From Palsa-1033 sp963735455 (GTDB lineage: Bacteria > Chloroflexota > Limnocylindria > Limnocylindrales > CSP1-4), in the NCBI GenBank assembly GCA_963735455.1, contig CAVTKZ010000004.1:1-64000 (forward strand): a stretch of 64,000 nt of DNA, written 5' to 3'. Shown one piece after another: positions 19,246 through 29,571 of the stretch (the first letter of the stretch is position 1; each line of letters starts with the position of its first letter). A model generated the notes under the pieces. That model was given only the letters and a program-made list of their open reading frames with translations, had not been told where the DNA came from and made no database searches. A program made the position numbers and the translations under genes.

Positions 19246-20373
19246 ATGACAATCGAGATCGTCGGCTATGAGGCGGCGCACATCCCGGCCGTTCGGGAGT
19301 TCAACGGCCGGTTGCACGCGGCCGGCGTAACCGAGGCGTTCGGGATGCGCAGCTTGCTGCGCGAATCGAATATCGGGTCAGCGTGGGCCCCGGGATCGAG
19401 CATCCACGAGGAATCGTTCCTGGCCGTCGACGGCGATGCCGTTCGCGGGGGCTACACCCTCAAGCATGAGGATTTCTCGATCAACGGGGTCGTGACCTCA
19501 ATCGGATTCTTTCGGCAGGCCCTGTCCGAAGGGACGATCGACAAGCGCTATGCGCTGATCGGACCCCGACTGCTGCGCCACGCGCTCCGGGTCCAACCCC
19601 TGATCTATGGCCTCGGCATTGGCGGCTACGATCGGGCGATTGCCCGACTGCTGCAAGGTGCTCAATTCGAGTTCACGACAGTGCCCTTCTATTTCCGAGT
19701 CGAGCACCCCGCCCGGTTTCTGCGCCAGGTTGGACCGCTGCGCGCCTCCCGGCCCCGACGTCTCGCGGCGGATGTCGGGGCAGCCAGCGGGCTCGGCGGT
19801 CTCGGGATCCGAGGTCTGCAACGGTACCGGGCCGGCATGCCTCATCGCGGACCGAACGCCAGGGCCAACGATATGAGCTCCTTTGGCGAGTGGGCCGACG
19901 CCCTGTGGGCCGGTGTCCAGGGCACGTTCGCGTTCGGCGCTGTCCGGGATCGGGCGCTCCTGGCCCAACTCTACGATTCACCGGGCAACCCAGTTCTGAA
20001 GGTCACGATCGAGGACGAAGGCAAGATTTGCGGCTGGGCGATCTGCCTGGCCACCCAGCATAGTGACGACAAGTACTTCGGCGACCTCAAGCTCGGCTCG
20101 ATCGTGGATCTCCTCGCTTCGCCCAACTACGAAGCTGCCCTGATCCAGGCTGCGGTAGATCGACTGCGCCGGGAGGGCGTTGACCTCATCGTGACCAACC
20201 AGACGTTCCGACCGCTCGGTGCCGCGCTCCGAAAGAACGGCTTCCTGAGCGGGCCGTCGAATTTCCTGTTCGCCGCATCGTCGGCGCTGGCCGAGCGCCT
20301 GAGGCCGCTCGACGTCAATCTGCCGACGTTCTACCTGAATCGCGGCGACGGAGATGGGCCGGTCAACCTGTAA
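19246..20373 (+). CDS. GNAT-fold acyltransferase-like protein
   Basis: 375 residues from ATG 19246; an upstream start at 19195 would overlap the previous gene by 37 bases. The N-terminal GNAT-like half has IPAVREFNGRLHAAGV and ESFLAVDGDAVRGGYTLKHE. The C-terminal half has a second GNAT-like region (VLKVTIEDEGKICGWAICLA, AALIQAAVDRLRREGVDLIV, RPLGAALRKNGFLSGPSNFL). The pattern resembles the two-lobed acyltransferases found in exopolysaccharide loci next to NodB-like proteins. Acyl donor and acceptor are unknown. An N-acylation of an amino sugar would suit the DegT aminotransferase encoded downstream, as an inference. Confidence 0.55.
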   Translation: MTIEIVGYEAAHIPAVREFNGRLHAAGVTEAFGMRSLLRESNIGSAWAPGSSIHEESFLAVDGDAVRGGYTLKHEDFSINGVVTSIGFFRQALSEGTIDKRYALIGPRLLRHALRVQPLIYGLGIGGYDRAIARLLQGAQFEFTTVPFYFRVEHPARFLRQVGPLRASRPRRLAADVGAASGLGGLGIRGLQRYRAGMPHRGPNARANDMSSFGEWADALWAGVQGTFAFGAVRDRALLAQLYDSPGNPVLKVTIEDEGKICGWAICLATQHSDDKYFGDLKLGSIVDLLASPNYEAALIQAAVDRLRREGVDLIVTNQTFRPLGAALRKNGFLSGPSNFLFAASSALAERLRPLDVNLPTFYLNRGDGDGPVNL

Positions 20374-20393
20374 GGGTCGTGGCGACGAACCCT
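20373..20393. terminator. Weak hairpin between convergent genes
   Basis: AGGGTCGT, a short loop, then ACGAACCCT form an imperfect stem (one bulge) in the 18-base gap between the GNAT-like gene and the convergent methyltransferase. There is no long T-tract on either strand, so this is only a candidate. Confidence 0.3.
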
Positions 20394-21345
20394 AGTGCGT
20401 CGGCTCAGGGGGCGGTCCACCGGTTGGCTTCTCGGCCGCAAGCAGGTAGTGATTGCAGGCGATCTCATCAAACGGCAGCTCGCGAAAGTCCGGGTGGAGC
20501 GTCGACCGGTCGAGGTCGTCCTCGCGAAGGTCGGGCAGCACGCGTTCCTCATAGACAATCTGGAGCCCGTTGTCCACTGCGAGCCGGGCATAGAAGCTGG
20601 GCCGGCTTCGGTTCTGGTGGTGGATCCGGCTGTTGCCGACCCGATCCCACTCCGCCTGGCTGAAGCGCAGGAAATTCCAAGGCGGGATCTCACGATCGTA
20701 GATCCCGAGGTCGTCGTAGACGAAGATGTCATGAGCGATAATTCCGCCGGGCCTCAAGAGGCGCCAGCTCTCCTTCATGATGGCTGCGAGTGTCGGCACC
20801 GGGATGTAGCCCAGGCAATCGTTGCTGAAGATCATGTCCACGGATTGCGCTGGTAGTCCCGACCGGGTGAAATCGAACGGCGCGCGATAGGTGATGCCGT
20901 GAGCTCGCCACAGGTCAACCCACTGCCCTCGATCTGGACGCAGGGCTGACCACCTGGCGTTCATGCTGGCCTCGTCGCGGCCGCTGATCTCGGCGAGCTC
21001 TCTCGAATGGCCCGTGCAGAAATCAAGGACTTGCTCGATCAAGTCGCCCCGAACGTGGCGGACGATGTCGGTCATGACTACGGTCTCCGCGCCCAAGCCG
21101 TAGAAGAGCACGGGGAGCAGGGGGTGCCAGCCGGTACCGATCTCGATCAGGTTCTTGCCTTCGACGCTCCGGCCGGCGCCGCGAAGGAGTCGCATCATCT
21201 CGGCCAAAGCCCCGTCCCGGGTATGCAGGTCGGTGCTCTTCAACCTGCCGAAGCGCGGGCGATACCAATCCAGCAGGCGCTCGCCACCGGGCACACCACC
21301 CAGGGCTCGATACGCCAGGACCCGCCGCCTCCATGCCGGCATCAT
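20392..21345 (-). CDS. Class I SAM-dependent methyltransferase
   Basis: 317 residues. KNLIEIGTGWHPLLPVLFYG is the SAM-binding glycine motif, METTVVMTDI-like AETVVMTDIVRHV motif II, and MIFSNDCLGYIPVPTLAAIM with SWRLLRPGGIIAHDIFVYDD motifs IV and V. The N-terminus (RRRVLAYRALGGVPGGERLL) may bind the substrate. It probably methylates a sugar or the acyl group of the exopolysaccharide, since it is inside the locus. It is divergent from asnB across a 209-base region that contains a 20-base tandem repeat. Confidence 0.7.
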   Translation of the reverse strand: MMPAWRRRVLAYRALGGVPGGERLLDWYRPRFGRLKSTDLHTRDGALAEMMRLLRGAGRSVEGKNLIEIGTGWHPLLPVLFYGLGAETVVMTDIVRHVRGDLIEQVLDFCTGHSRELAEISGRDEASMNARWSALRPDRGQWVDLWRAHGITYRAPFDFTRSGLPAQSVDMIFSNDCLGYIPVPTLAAIMKESWRLLRPGGIIAHDIFVYDDLGIYDREIPPWNFLRFSQAEWDRVGNSRIHHQNRSRPSFYARLAVDNGLQIVYEERVLPDLREDDLDRSTLHPDFRELPFDEIACNHYLLAAEKPTGGPPPEPTH

Positions 21346-21390
21346 CGGTCGGCTCAGCTCCTCATCGGTCGGCTCAGCTCCTCATTGGTC
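21344..21390. repeat. 20-base tandem repeat, 2.3 copies, at methyltransferase start
   Basis: The unit atcggtcggctcagctcctc occurs at 21344-21363 and 21364-21383 with a partial third copy (attggtc). It begins at the start codon of the reverse-strand methyltransferase and lies about 165 bases before asnB, so it could be an operator or a simple slipped-strand duplication. Confidence 0.7.
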
Positions 21391-21554
21391 ACGATCCACC
21401 AGCGAACGGTAGCATGGGATCCGGGATGCTCGGCTCGATGCGACGAGCCACGCTGCGGTCGTGGTGGCGCCACTTCGATCGGGCAATGTGGGAGGATCGA
21501 CAGCGCCGCTCTCGCGGCAGCCCAGGCTTACGGACCACGGCGAGGAGACGACCG

Positions 21555-23585
21555 ATGTGCGGAATCGCAGGGTCGATCGCGCTGGGCGATGGCGCGGACC
21601 CTCCCAGCCGCGAGGACCTGACCGCGATGATCGCTGCGATCCGCCATCGCGGACCGGATGAGTTCGGCCTGTATCGCGACCGGACCGCCGGCCTGGCCAT
21701 GGCCCGCCTGTCGATCATCGACCTGGCGACCGGCCAGCAGCCGATGTGCAACGAGTCGGGCTCGCTGTGGATCGTGTTCAATGGCGAGATCTACAACTAC
21801 ATCGAGCTGCGCGCGGAGCTCGTCCAACTGGGCCACCAGTTCCGGACGGTCAGCGACACGGAAGTCATCGTCCACGCCTATGAGCAGTGGGCAGACGACG
21901 CCTTCGCCCGGTTCAACGGCCAGTTCGCGCTGGCTCTCTGGAACTCGGACTCGGCCACCCTCGTCCTGGCCCGCGACCGGCTCGGCGTGCGGCCCCTGTT
22001 CCTGTGCAGCCACGCCGGACGGCTGTGGTTCGCGAGCGAGGTCAAGGCGATCTTCGCCGGTGACCCGTCGATCCCCCGCCGGCTCGATCCCGTCGGCCTG
22101 GCCGAGACGTTCACGTTCTGGACCAGCGTCGCCCCGCAGGCCGTCTTCGAAGGGATCACCGAGCTCGAGCCGGGCCACGTGCGAACGATCTCGCGCCACG
22201 GGACGACGGACCGGGCGTACTGGACCCCGAGCTATGCCTCGCCGTCGGCGCCGCCGCAGTCCGTCGAGGCCGCGGCCGAACAGGTCCGGGCCACCCTCGC
22301 GGACGCCGTTCGACTGCGGATGCTGCGGGCCGACGTGCCAGTCGGGTCGTACCTTTCGGGCGGCCTCGACAGCTCGCTGGTCGCGGCTCTGGGGCGGCAG
22401 GTCAAGGGCGACCGGTTCAACACGTTCTCGATCCGCTTCGAGGATGCCGAGTACGACGAGACCGGCTACCAGCGCTCGGTGGCGGCCCTGATCGAGAGCG
22501 ACCACCACGAGATCAGCGTCAGCCGCCGGGACATCGCTGACGTCTTTCCCGACGTGGTCGCCAGCGCCGAGCGGCCGCTCCTGCGCACGGCAGCAGCGCC
22601 CCTCTTCCTGCTGTCGCGACTGGTCCACGAGACGGGGATCAAGGTTGTCCTGACCGGCGAGGGCGCCGACGAGATGTTCGCCGGCTACGACATCTTCCGG
22701 GAGGGCAAGGTCCGCCGGTTCTGGGGCCGCCAACCGGGATCGAAGCTTCGGCCGCGATTGCTCGAACGGCTCTACCCGTACCTCGCCCGCTCGCCCACGG
22801 CCCAGCAGGCGATGGCCCGCGAGTTCTTCGGCCGAGATCGGGCCACCTGGGCCGAGGCTGGCTTCGCCCACCAGATCCGCTGGCAGTCGGCGGCCGCCCT
22901 CCAGCGCCTGTTCACCGCCGAGGTGCACCAGCAGGCGGCCGGCGTCGACGTCGTCGGGCGGCTGATCGCGTCCCTCCCCGGAGCGTTCGAATCCTGGTCG
23001 TTCCTGGCCCAGGACCAATACCTCGAGGTGCGGACCCTGCTGTCCGGCTATCTCCTCTCGTCACAGGGCGATCGGATGGCGATGGCCCACTCGGTCGAGG
23101 GTCGCTACCCCTTCCTGGATATCAACGTCGTAGCCCTGGCCAACGCCCTGCCGCCCGCGTTCAAGCTGCGCGGACTGGACGAGAAGCACATCCTCAAGCG
23201 CGCTGCCGCGGGCCTCGTGCCGGACGACATCATTCGCCGCTCCAAGCAGCCCTTCCGGGCGCCGGACGCCCTGTCGTTCACCGGGCCGGATCCCGCCGAC
23301 TGGATCGCCGAAGTCGTGAGCGAGCGGGCGGTCGGCGCGGCGGGGATCTTCAACCCCGCGGCCGTCGGCCAGCTCTGGCGCAAGGTCCAGGACTGGCCGG
23401 CCGGCAAGCAGTTCTCGAACACCGACAACATGGCCCTGGTGGGCGTCCTGTCCACGGGCCTCCTCCACGAACGGCTCATCCGGAGCGTCCCATCGCGGCG
23501 CTCGACCGTGGACTACAAGACAATCGTCGACCGCCTCGACGCGAGTCAGCCGGTCGGGCTGCCGGCCGGCCTGGCGCGCGACTGA
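21555..23585 (+). CDS. asnB: Asparagine synthase (glutamine-hydrolysing)-like amidotransferase
   Basis: 676 residues. ATG 21555 is chosen because Cys2 (MCGIAGSIAL) must be the N-terminal nucleophile of the class II glutaminase; a GAGGAG ribosome site lies eight bases upstream. The glutaminase domain (about 1-200) has IRHRGPDEFGLY, ARLSIIDLATGQQPM, NGEIYNYIELR. The synthase domain has the pyrophosphate loop VGSYLSGGLDSSLVAAL and LTGEGADEMFAGYDIF. The C-terminal part includes RYPFLDINVVALANALP. AsnB makes Asn from Asp and Gln. Copies within glycan clusters are often assigned to amidation of sugar carboxylates or aminoacyl groups, and here an ammonia-using NadE-like ligase is close by. Both roles are possible. 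Confidence 0.85.
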   Translation: MCGIAGSIALGDGADPPSREDLTAMIAAIRHRGPDEFGLYRDRTAGLAMARLSIIDLATGQQPMCNESGSLWIVFNGEIYNYIELRAELVQLGHQFRTVSDTEVIVHAYEQWADDAFARFNGQFALALWNSDSATLVLARDRLGVRPLFLCSHAGRLWFASEVKAIFAGDPSIPRRLDPVGLAETFTFWTSVAPQAVFEGITELEPGHVRTISRHGTTDRAYWTPSYASPSAPPQSVEAAAEQVRATLADAVRLRMLRADVPVGSYLSGGLDSSLVAALGRQVKGDRFNTFSIRFEDAEYDETGYQRSVAALIESDHHEISVSRRDIADVFPDVVASAERPLLRTAAAPLFLLSRLVHETGIKVVLTGEGADEMFAGYDIFREGKVRRFWGRQPGSKLRPRLLERLYPYLARSPTAQQAMAREFFGRDRATWAEAGFAHQIRWQSAAALQRLFTAEVHQQAAGVDVVGRLIASLPGAFESWSFLAQDQYLEVRTLLSGYLLSSQGDRMAMAHSVEGRYPFLDINVVALANALPPAFKLRGLDEKHILKRAAAGLVPDDIIRRSKQPFRAPDALSFTGPDPADWIAEVVSERAVGAAGIFNPAAVGQLWRKVQDWPAGKQFSNTDNMALVGVLSTGLLHERLIRSVPSRRSTVDYKTIVDRLDASQPVGLPAGLARD

Positions 23586-23740
23586 TCGATCTCCGCGGCG
23601 GCGACGGTTGCCCTCGGGCACCGCTCGTGGACCGGACCACCTTGTCAATGTCGCGGGGAATCCGTAGGCTCGGGACTCGCCCGAAGCGCTGAACCGATAC
23701 GATTCGTCCCAGTCTCAACTGGAGATCAGGTTTCCAATCC

Positions 23741-24390
23741 GTGGCTGATCAGTTCATCTCAAGCACGACAGCAGGCGGCCCGGCGGTGGTCTCACGGCCG
23801 GCATTCCCAGCCTGGAAACGCTGCCTGGACGTCGTCATCGGCGCCCCGTTGCTCGTCTGTTCAGGGCCCGTGATCCTGGCCACCCTTGTCGCCAACCGGA
23901 TCTCCGGTGACAGGGGTCCGCTGTTCTACTCGGCCGTCCGGATGGGCGAGGGCGGGCGCCCCTTCCATGCCCTGAAGCTCCGGACGATGCGGGCCGACAT
24001 CAACGGATCGGCCGTCACCGCGGCCGGCGACCCGCGGATCACCCGGGTCGGCCGCGTCCTGCGCCAGACCAAGTTCGATGAGCTGCCCCAGCTCTGGAAC
24101 GTCGTCCGGGGCGAGATGAGCCTGGTCGGGCCACGACCCGAAGACCCCCGCTATGCCGACTGGTCGAATCCACTGCATCGGACCGTCTTCTCGGCCCGAC
24201 CGGGGATCACCGGTCCGGCCCAAATCGAGTTCAGGCACGAGGAGGCCCTGTTGGCCAGCACAAACATCGAACGGGCCTATGTCGACGAGATCCTGCCGGC
24301 CAAGCTGGCGCTTGACGCGGGCTACCTCGCCCACCGCTCCCTGGGCGCCGACCTGGGCCTCCTGGGCCGGACCGTCCTGGCGGTCGTCCG

Positions 24391-24394
<4 letters not shown>
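23741..24394 (+). CDS. Bacterial sugar-phosphate transferase (priming enzyme)
   Basis: 217 residues from GTG 23741. One membrane hairpin (LDVVIGAPLLVCSGPVILAT) is followed by the PglC/WcaJ-type catalytic domain: GPLFYSAVRMGEGGRPFHAL, KLRTMRADI, TKFDELPQLWNVVRGEMSLV and VGPRPEDPRY. It transfers a sugar-1-phosphate from a nucleotide sugar to undecaprenyl phosphate, the first membrane step of polysaccharide repeat-unit synthesis. It overlaps the aminotransferase start by four bases, so the two are co-translated. The small size without extra N-terminal helices suits a monotopic PglC-like enzyme. Confidence 0.85.
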
Positions 24395-25581
<1,187 letters not shown>

Positions 25582-25920
25582 CCTCAAACCCTCGCCCGTA
25601 GCCGCCCGCTGGAGCGTGGGCGCAATGGGCCGCCGGACCCGCGTAGTACCTCTGGCCGCACGGGTCTGGCTGGCTGGTGCTTTCGGGCAACGATTTAATG
25701 CCATTCCGGCCCGCAAGGTACTAGCCCGATGGGCCCAAATGGCCTATCGTCATACGAGCCGAGGCCACACCTCTTTTTATCGTGGTCCAACGGCATAGGC
25801 GGCTCAGGACTTCCAAGGGTGGCGCGTCCCCAGGGAGGCTGAGTACGACCGAGTCCGGGCTGATTTATCATCCGCGCGCCATCGGTTGTGCCGTCGTATG
25901 GCGGTGCCCGGGGGTATCTC
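25582..25920. other. Intergenic region, no gene; likely promoter of capD-like gene
   Basis: About 340 bases with a local drop in GC (ttatcat, tttttat near 25,770 and 25,862). No coding feature or convincing hairpin was recognised. Confidence 0.4.
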
Positions 25921-28377
25921 GTGACGACTCGCCGTTCGGTACACATCCCACCCAGGTTTGCGGACGCCTTCCGCACCTCTCCGCGTCGCCTCGACGAACC
26001 GTCGTCTGCGGTCCGGGTCGAGGCCGGCATTGCTCGAATCGCCCGCCGAATGCGGGCGCGGCAGCTGCTGGCGATCGACCTGCTGGGCACGGTCGTGGCG
26101 GCCTATGCCGCCCTCGCGATCCGCTATGACCGGTTCATCGGCTTCGAGCTTGCCGGCCTGTTCCTGCCGGTTCTCGGCCTCCTGCTGGTCGTGCGCACGG
26201 TCGTCAACCTGCGCCTCGGCCTGTACAGCCGGGGCTGGCGCTTCGCGAGCATCCCGGAGGTCATCCGGATCGTCTCGGCCGTCCTGCTCGGGACCGTCGC
26301 CACAATCATCGCCTTCTATACCCTGAGCACCGTCGCCGGACCGGTCGTGCCGGCCGGCTTCCCGCGCTCCTTCTGGCCCGTCGAGATGCTCCTGAGCATC
26401 GCCCTCCTGGGTGGCTCCCGGTTCGCGATCCGGGCGGCCTACGACTGGGCGCCCCATTCGGGGACAAACCTCAACCAGGCCAAGCGCCTGACCCTGCTCT
26501 ACGGAGCCGGCCGGACGGGCGTCCTGATGGCCCGCTCGGCCGAGCGCAACCCCGACGCGGGAATCGTCCCGGTCGGCTTCCTCGATGACGATCGCTCGCT
26601 GGCCGGCAACATCGTCGCCGGCCTGCGGGTCTACGGCGGCCGCCACGAGCTGGCCAAGATCGCCGACCTGACCGGCGCCCGGACCCTCCTGATCACGATG
26701 CCCAGCGCGCCCGGTGCCGCCGTGCGCCCGATCGTCGACGAGGCCCTGGCCCTCGGTCTCGAGGTCCGGACCGTGCCGCCCCTGACCGACCTCCTGGACG
26801 GCACCGTCGATGCCTACCGGATGCGCCGGATCCGGGTCGAAGACCTCCTCCGCCGGCCGATCGTGACCGACCACGTGGCCGGGGTCACCGAGATCGTCCA
26901 GGACCGGGTCGTGATGATCACCGGCGCCGCCGGCTCGATCGGCTCGGAGCTGGCCCGCCAGGTGTTCGCCCTCGGTCCCAGCCGGCTGATCCTGGTCGAT
27001 CGGGCCGAGAGCCCGCTGTACCTCCTCCAGCGCGAGCTCGAAGCCCGCAAGGACCACGGCAAGGGCCACGGCGAGCTCCAGATCCAGCTGGCCAACATCA
27101 CCAACCGTGAGGCGATGGACCAGCTGATCTCGGCCGAGGTCCCATCGGTCATCTTCCACGCCGCCGCCTACAAGCACGTGCCGCTGATGGAGTCGCATCC
27201 GTCCGACGCGATGTTCGTCAACGTCAGCGGCACGATGGCCGTCCTCGACGCTGCCGCCCGGGCCGGGGTCGAACGGTTCGTCCTGGTCTCCACCGACAAG
27301 GCCGTCCGCCCGACGAGCGTGATGGGCGCCAGCAAGCGATTGGCCGAGATGCTCGTCGCCGACACGGCCCGTCGAACCGGTCGAGCCTACGTCTCGGTCC
27401 GCTTCGGCAACGTCCTGGGCTCGAACGGCAGTGTCGTGCCGATCTTCCAGGAGCAGCTCGAGAACGGCGAGCCGCTGACGATCACCGATCCGGCGATGAC
27501 CCGCTTCTTCATGACCATCCCGGAGGCCGCCTGGCTGATCCTCGATGCATCGGCGCTCGGCCGGTCCGGCGACCTGTTCGTCCTGGACATGGGCGAGCCG
27601 GTCAAGATCATGGACCTGGCCCACGACCTCGTCCGCCTCGCCGGCCGGGACCCCGAGAGCCAGCCGATCGAGATCGTCGGGCTGCGACCGGGCGAGAAGC
27701 TCCACGAGGAGCTGTTCTACGCCTCCGAGCAGGTCGAGCCGACGGAGAACCCGAAGGTCCTCCGGGCAGCGGCCAGCGTGGCTCCCGCGACCGTCCGCGA
27801 CGATGTCGCCCGGCTGATGAGCCTGGCCAGCGGCCAGACGGAGGATCTTCTCCGGCGGGCCCTTCTCGAGTATGCTCGCGGACCTCGACATGAACCGGAG
27901 GACCGCGGAGTTGGGACACCCGTCATGGCGCCGTCCAGCACGGGCCAGGCTTCTGCCAAGACGCTGGCCTCGATCGGAGCCAGTCCGCCTCCAGTTGCCG
28001 TCGCTGATCGCCAGCCGACCCGGGTCGGCGCGCTGGTCGCGTCGATCCAGGTCCGTCCGGTAGACTTCGCCCCCCATGGAACATACGGTCTTGCTCCTGG
28101 TCGCGGCTGGTGGCGCGGTCATCTTCGCCCTCCTGGCGATCGCCGACGTGCGCTCCTCTCCGGGTGGGGCGAGCGCGCGGCTCGTACGGGCATGGGGACC
28201 AGAGCAGGCCGCGACGGCGCAGCCCTCGGCCTACAACGCACGGAACGCCCGCCGACCGGGCAAGAAGCTGGAGCAGCTCGACCCGGTCCGTGTCCAGCAC
28301 CTGATCGCCGAGCTCCATCGGACGCGCTCGATCCTCCTCGGCTGGCTGAGCGTCCTGGAGGCCTTTGCCCTCGGTGA
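25921..28377 (+). CDS. CapD/WbpM-like nucleoside-diphosphate-sugar 4,6-dehydratase/epimerase
   Basis: GTG 25921; an ATG at 25888 is in frame. Four N-terminal membrane helices (LLAIDLLGTVVAAYAALAIR, LFLPVLGLLLVVRTVVNLRL, SAVLLGTVATIIAFYTLSTV, VEMLLSIALLGGSRFAIRA) precede a CoA-binding-like Rossmann domain (LLYGAGRTGVLMARSAERNP) and a short-chain dehydrogenase domain (MITGAAGSIGSELARQVFAL, FHAAAYKHVPLMESHP, VSTDKAVRPTSVMGASKR). It makes a 4-keto-6-deoxy sugar nucleotide for the DegT aminotransferase. Similarity to the family ends near 27,890. The frame stays open for another 490 bases and overlaps the next gene by 302 bases, so the true stop may be masked by an indel or the tail is an odd extension. 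Confidence 0.8.
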   Translation: MTTRRSVHIPPRFADAFRTSPRRLDEPSSAVRVEAGIARIARRMRARQLLAIDLLGTVVAAYAALAIRYDRFIGFELAGLFLPVLGLLLVVRTVVNLRLGLYSRGWRFASIPEVIRIVSAVLLGTVATIIAFYTLSTVAGPVVPAGFPRSFWPVEMLLSIALLGGSRFAIRAAYDWAPHSGTNLNQAKRLTLLYGAGRTGVLMARSAERNPDAGIVPVGFLDDDRSLAGNIVAGLRVYGGRHELAKIADLTGARTLLITMPSAPGAAVRPIVDEALALGLEVRTVPPLTDLLDGTVDAYRMRRIRVEDLLRRPIVTDHVAGVTEIVQDRVVMITGAAGSIGSELARQVFALGPSRLILVDRAESPLYLLQRELEARKDHGKGHGELQIQLANITNREAMDQLISAEVPSVIFHAAAYKHVPLMESHPSDAMFVNVSGTMAVLDAAARAGVERFVLVSTDKAVRPTSVMGASKRLAEMLVADTARRTGRAYVSVRFGNVLGSNGSVVPIFQEQLENGEPLTITDPAMTRFFMTIPEAAWLILDASALGRSGDLFVLDMGEPVKIMDLAHDLVRLAGRDPESQPIEIVGLRPGEKLHEELFYASEQVEPTENPKVLRAAASVAPATVRDDVARLMSLASGQTEDLLRRALLEYARGPRHEPEDRGVGTPVMAPSSTGQASAKTLASIGASPPPVAVADRQPTRVGALVASIQVRPVDFAPHGTYGLAPGRGWWRGHLRPPGDRRRALLSGWGERAARTGMGTRAGRDGAALGLQRTERPPTGQEAGAARPGPCPAPDRRAPSDALDPPRLAERPGGLCPR

Positions 28378-29476
28378 TGCCTGGCGGGCCACGGCCCTGC
28401 GGGCCGAGCTCGGCGACATCAATACCTGCGACATCACCCTGGTCGGTGACGCCAATGTGATCGCCACCTACCAGGTGACGGTGGACATGCTCCGCAACCA
28501 GGCCGGCCGCGGCCTGCCGCCCGAAGTTGCCTCCGAAATGGCCTCGATCCGGGTCCGCCTCCTGACGGCCCTGGCCGAGCAGGAGCGCCGTCTCAATCAC
28601 GGCGAGCGGCCGGTCATCGCCGAGCCGCTCGTGCACCTGGACCTGTGGGGTCCGCCTCGCCCGATCACCGAGGTCACCCTGCGCCAACCCGGCCCGGCGT
28701 CGGAGCCCCGGCGTGATCTCTCGACGTCCTACCCGGTCCCGTCGGGGCCGCTCCCGGACGAGCCCCCGCTCGTCGCCGGGCCGGCGACCATGGGCCTGCC
28801 GCCCGGCAACGAGGCGTCCCTTGGGGACTCACCGGGCAGCTCGCTGGCCCTGATCAGCCTGTCCAGCCCAGCGCCGGCGCCCGCGCCGGCCGAGCTCGCG
28901 CCGCCGGCTCCCGAGCCGTCGACGGCCCGGCGGGCGACGCCGCCGCCGACGGCGACACGGCTGACGACCCGGCCAAACGCCGAGTCAACGCCAGCGCCGG
29001 CGACCGCGAGCGGGGTCACGAAGGGACGCGCCCGCCGGGCCGTGCCGCGCGAGGCCGCGGCGGCCGTTCCGGCGCCGCCCGCGAAGCCGGCGACCCGGCC
29101 CGCCGGCAAGGCAACCCCCACGTCATCGGCGAAGCCGGAGCCCGCGATCGAGGCGCTGCCGGCCAAGCCGGTCCGCCGCAAGCCGGTGGCCCCGACGCTC
29201 CCGCCCACGCTTGCGCCGCACCTCGTGCCGAGCGCCGTCCCGCCCCAGCGGTCCGGGCGAAGCGTGGCCAAACCGGCATCCCTTGGAGCGCCGTCCACGC
29301 AGCCCGTCGCGATCGGCCGGCCAACCGAGGTCGCGGCGAGCCGGCCGACCTATATCGCCGGCGGCAAGCAGGCCGCTCCGGGTCCCCGCCCGGCGGCTCG
29401 AGCGACGCTCGGACCGACCGCTCAATCGGCCTCCTCGACGGGCGGCAAGGCGTCGGTCCGGCCAACGTCCAAGTGA
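28076..29476 (+). CDS. Membrane-anchored protein with Pro/Ala/Thr-rich tail, unknown function
   Basis: 466 residues. An N-terminal membrane helix (TVLLLVAAGGAVIFALLAIA) precedes a helical domain of about 150 residues (LDPVRVQHLIAELHRTRSIL, SVLEAFALGDAWRATALRAE, LGDINTCDITLVGDANVIA). The rest (about 220-466) is low-complexity Pro/Ala/Lys/Ser with no fold, rather like cell-wall-spanning or nucleic-acid-binding tails. I do not recognise the family. It follows the capD-like gene and overlaps its long frame by 302 bases. The membrane helix and distinct composition make this frame the more believable one in the overlap. Confidence 0.55.
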   Translation: MEHTVLLLVAAGGAVIFALLAIADVRSSPGGASARLVRAWGPEQAATAQPSAYNARNARRPGKKLEQLDPVRVQHLIAELHRTRSILLGWLSVLEAFALGDAWRATALRAELGDINTCDITLVGDANVIATYQVTVDMLRNQAGRGLPPEVASEMASIRVRLLTALAEQERRLNHGERPVIAEPLVHLDLWGPPRPITEVTLRQPGPASEPRRDLSTSYPVPSGPLPDEPPLVAGPATMGLPPGNEASLGDSPGSSLALISLSSPAPAPAPAELAPPAPEPSTARRATPPPTATRLTTRPNAESTPAPATASGVTKGRARRAVPREAAAAVPAPPAKPATRPAGKATPTSSAKPEPAIEALPAKPVRRKPVAPTLPPTLAPHLVPSAVPPQRSGRSVAKPASLGAPSTQPVAIGRPTEVAASRPTYIAGGKQAAPGPRPAARATLGPTAQSASSTGGKASVRPTSK

Positions 29477-29480
29477 CCGG

Positions 29481-29497
29481 CGCCATGACTCATGGCG
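29481..29497. repeat. Palindrome between two genes
   Basis: CGCCATGA-C-TCATGGCG has perfect eight-base arms five bases after the preceding stop. It could be a terminator stem or operator; no T-tract follows. Confidence 0.4.
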
Positions 29498-29553
29498 GTC
29501 CGGGGTGGTCCGATGGGGTGATGGCCCAGGGTTGACGGCGAGGTCTAGGGTTG

Positions 29554-29571
29554 ATCTTCCGCACGGAAGAT
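29554..29571. promoter_or_regulatory. Palindrome covering the lysozyme start codon
   Basis: ATCTTCCG-CA-CGGAAGAT has perfect eight-base arms and its right arm includes the A and T of the ATG at 29570. In RNA it would fold over the start codon and the only ribosome-site-like bases (GGAAG). It could be an operator or a translational hairpin. Confidence 0.45.

Noticed and set aside
25804..28122. Open frame of 772 codons on the minus strand
   Set aside because: It is antisense to the CapD-type gene and lacks any recognisable domain.
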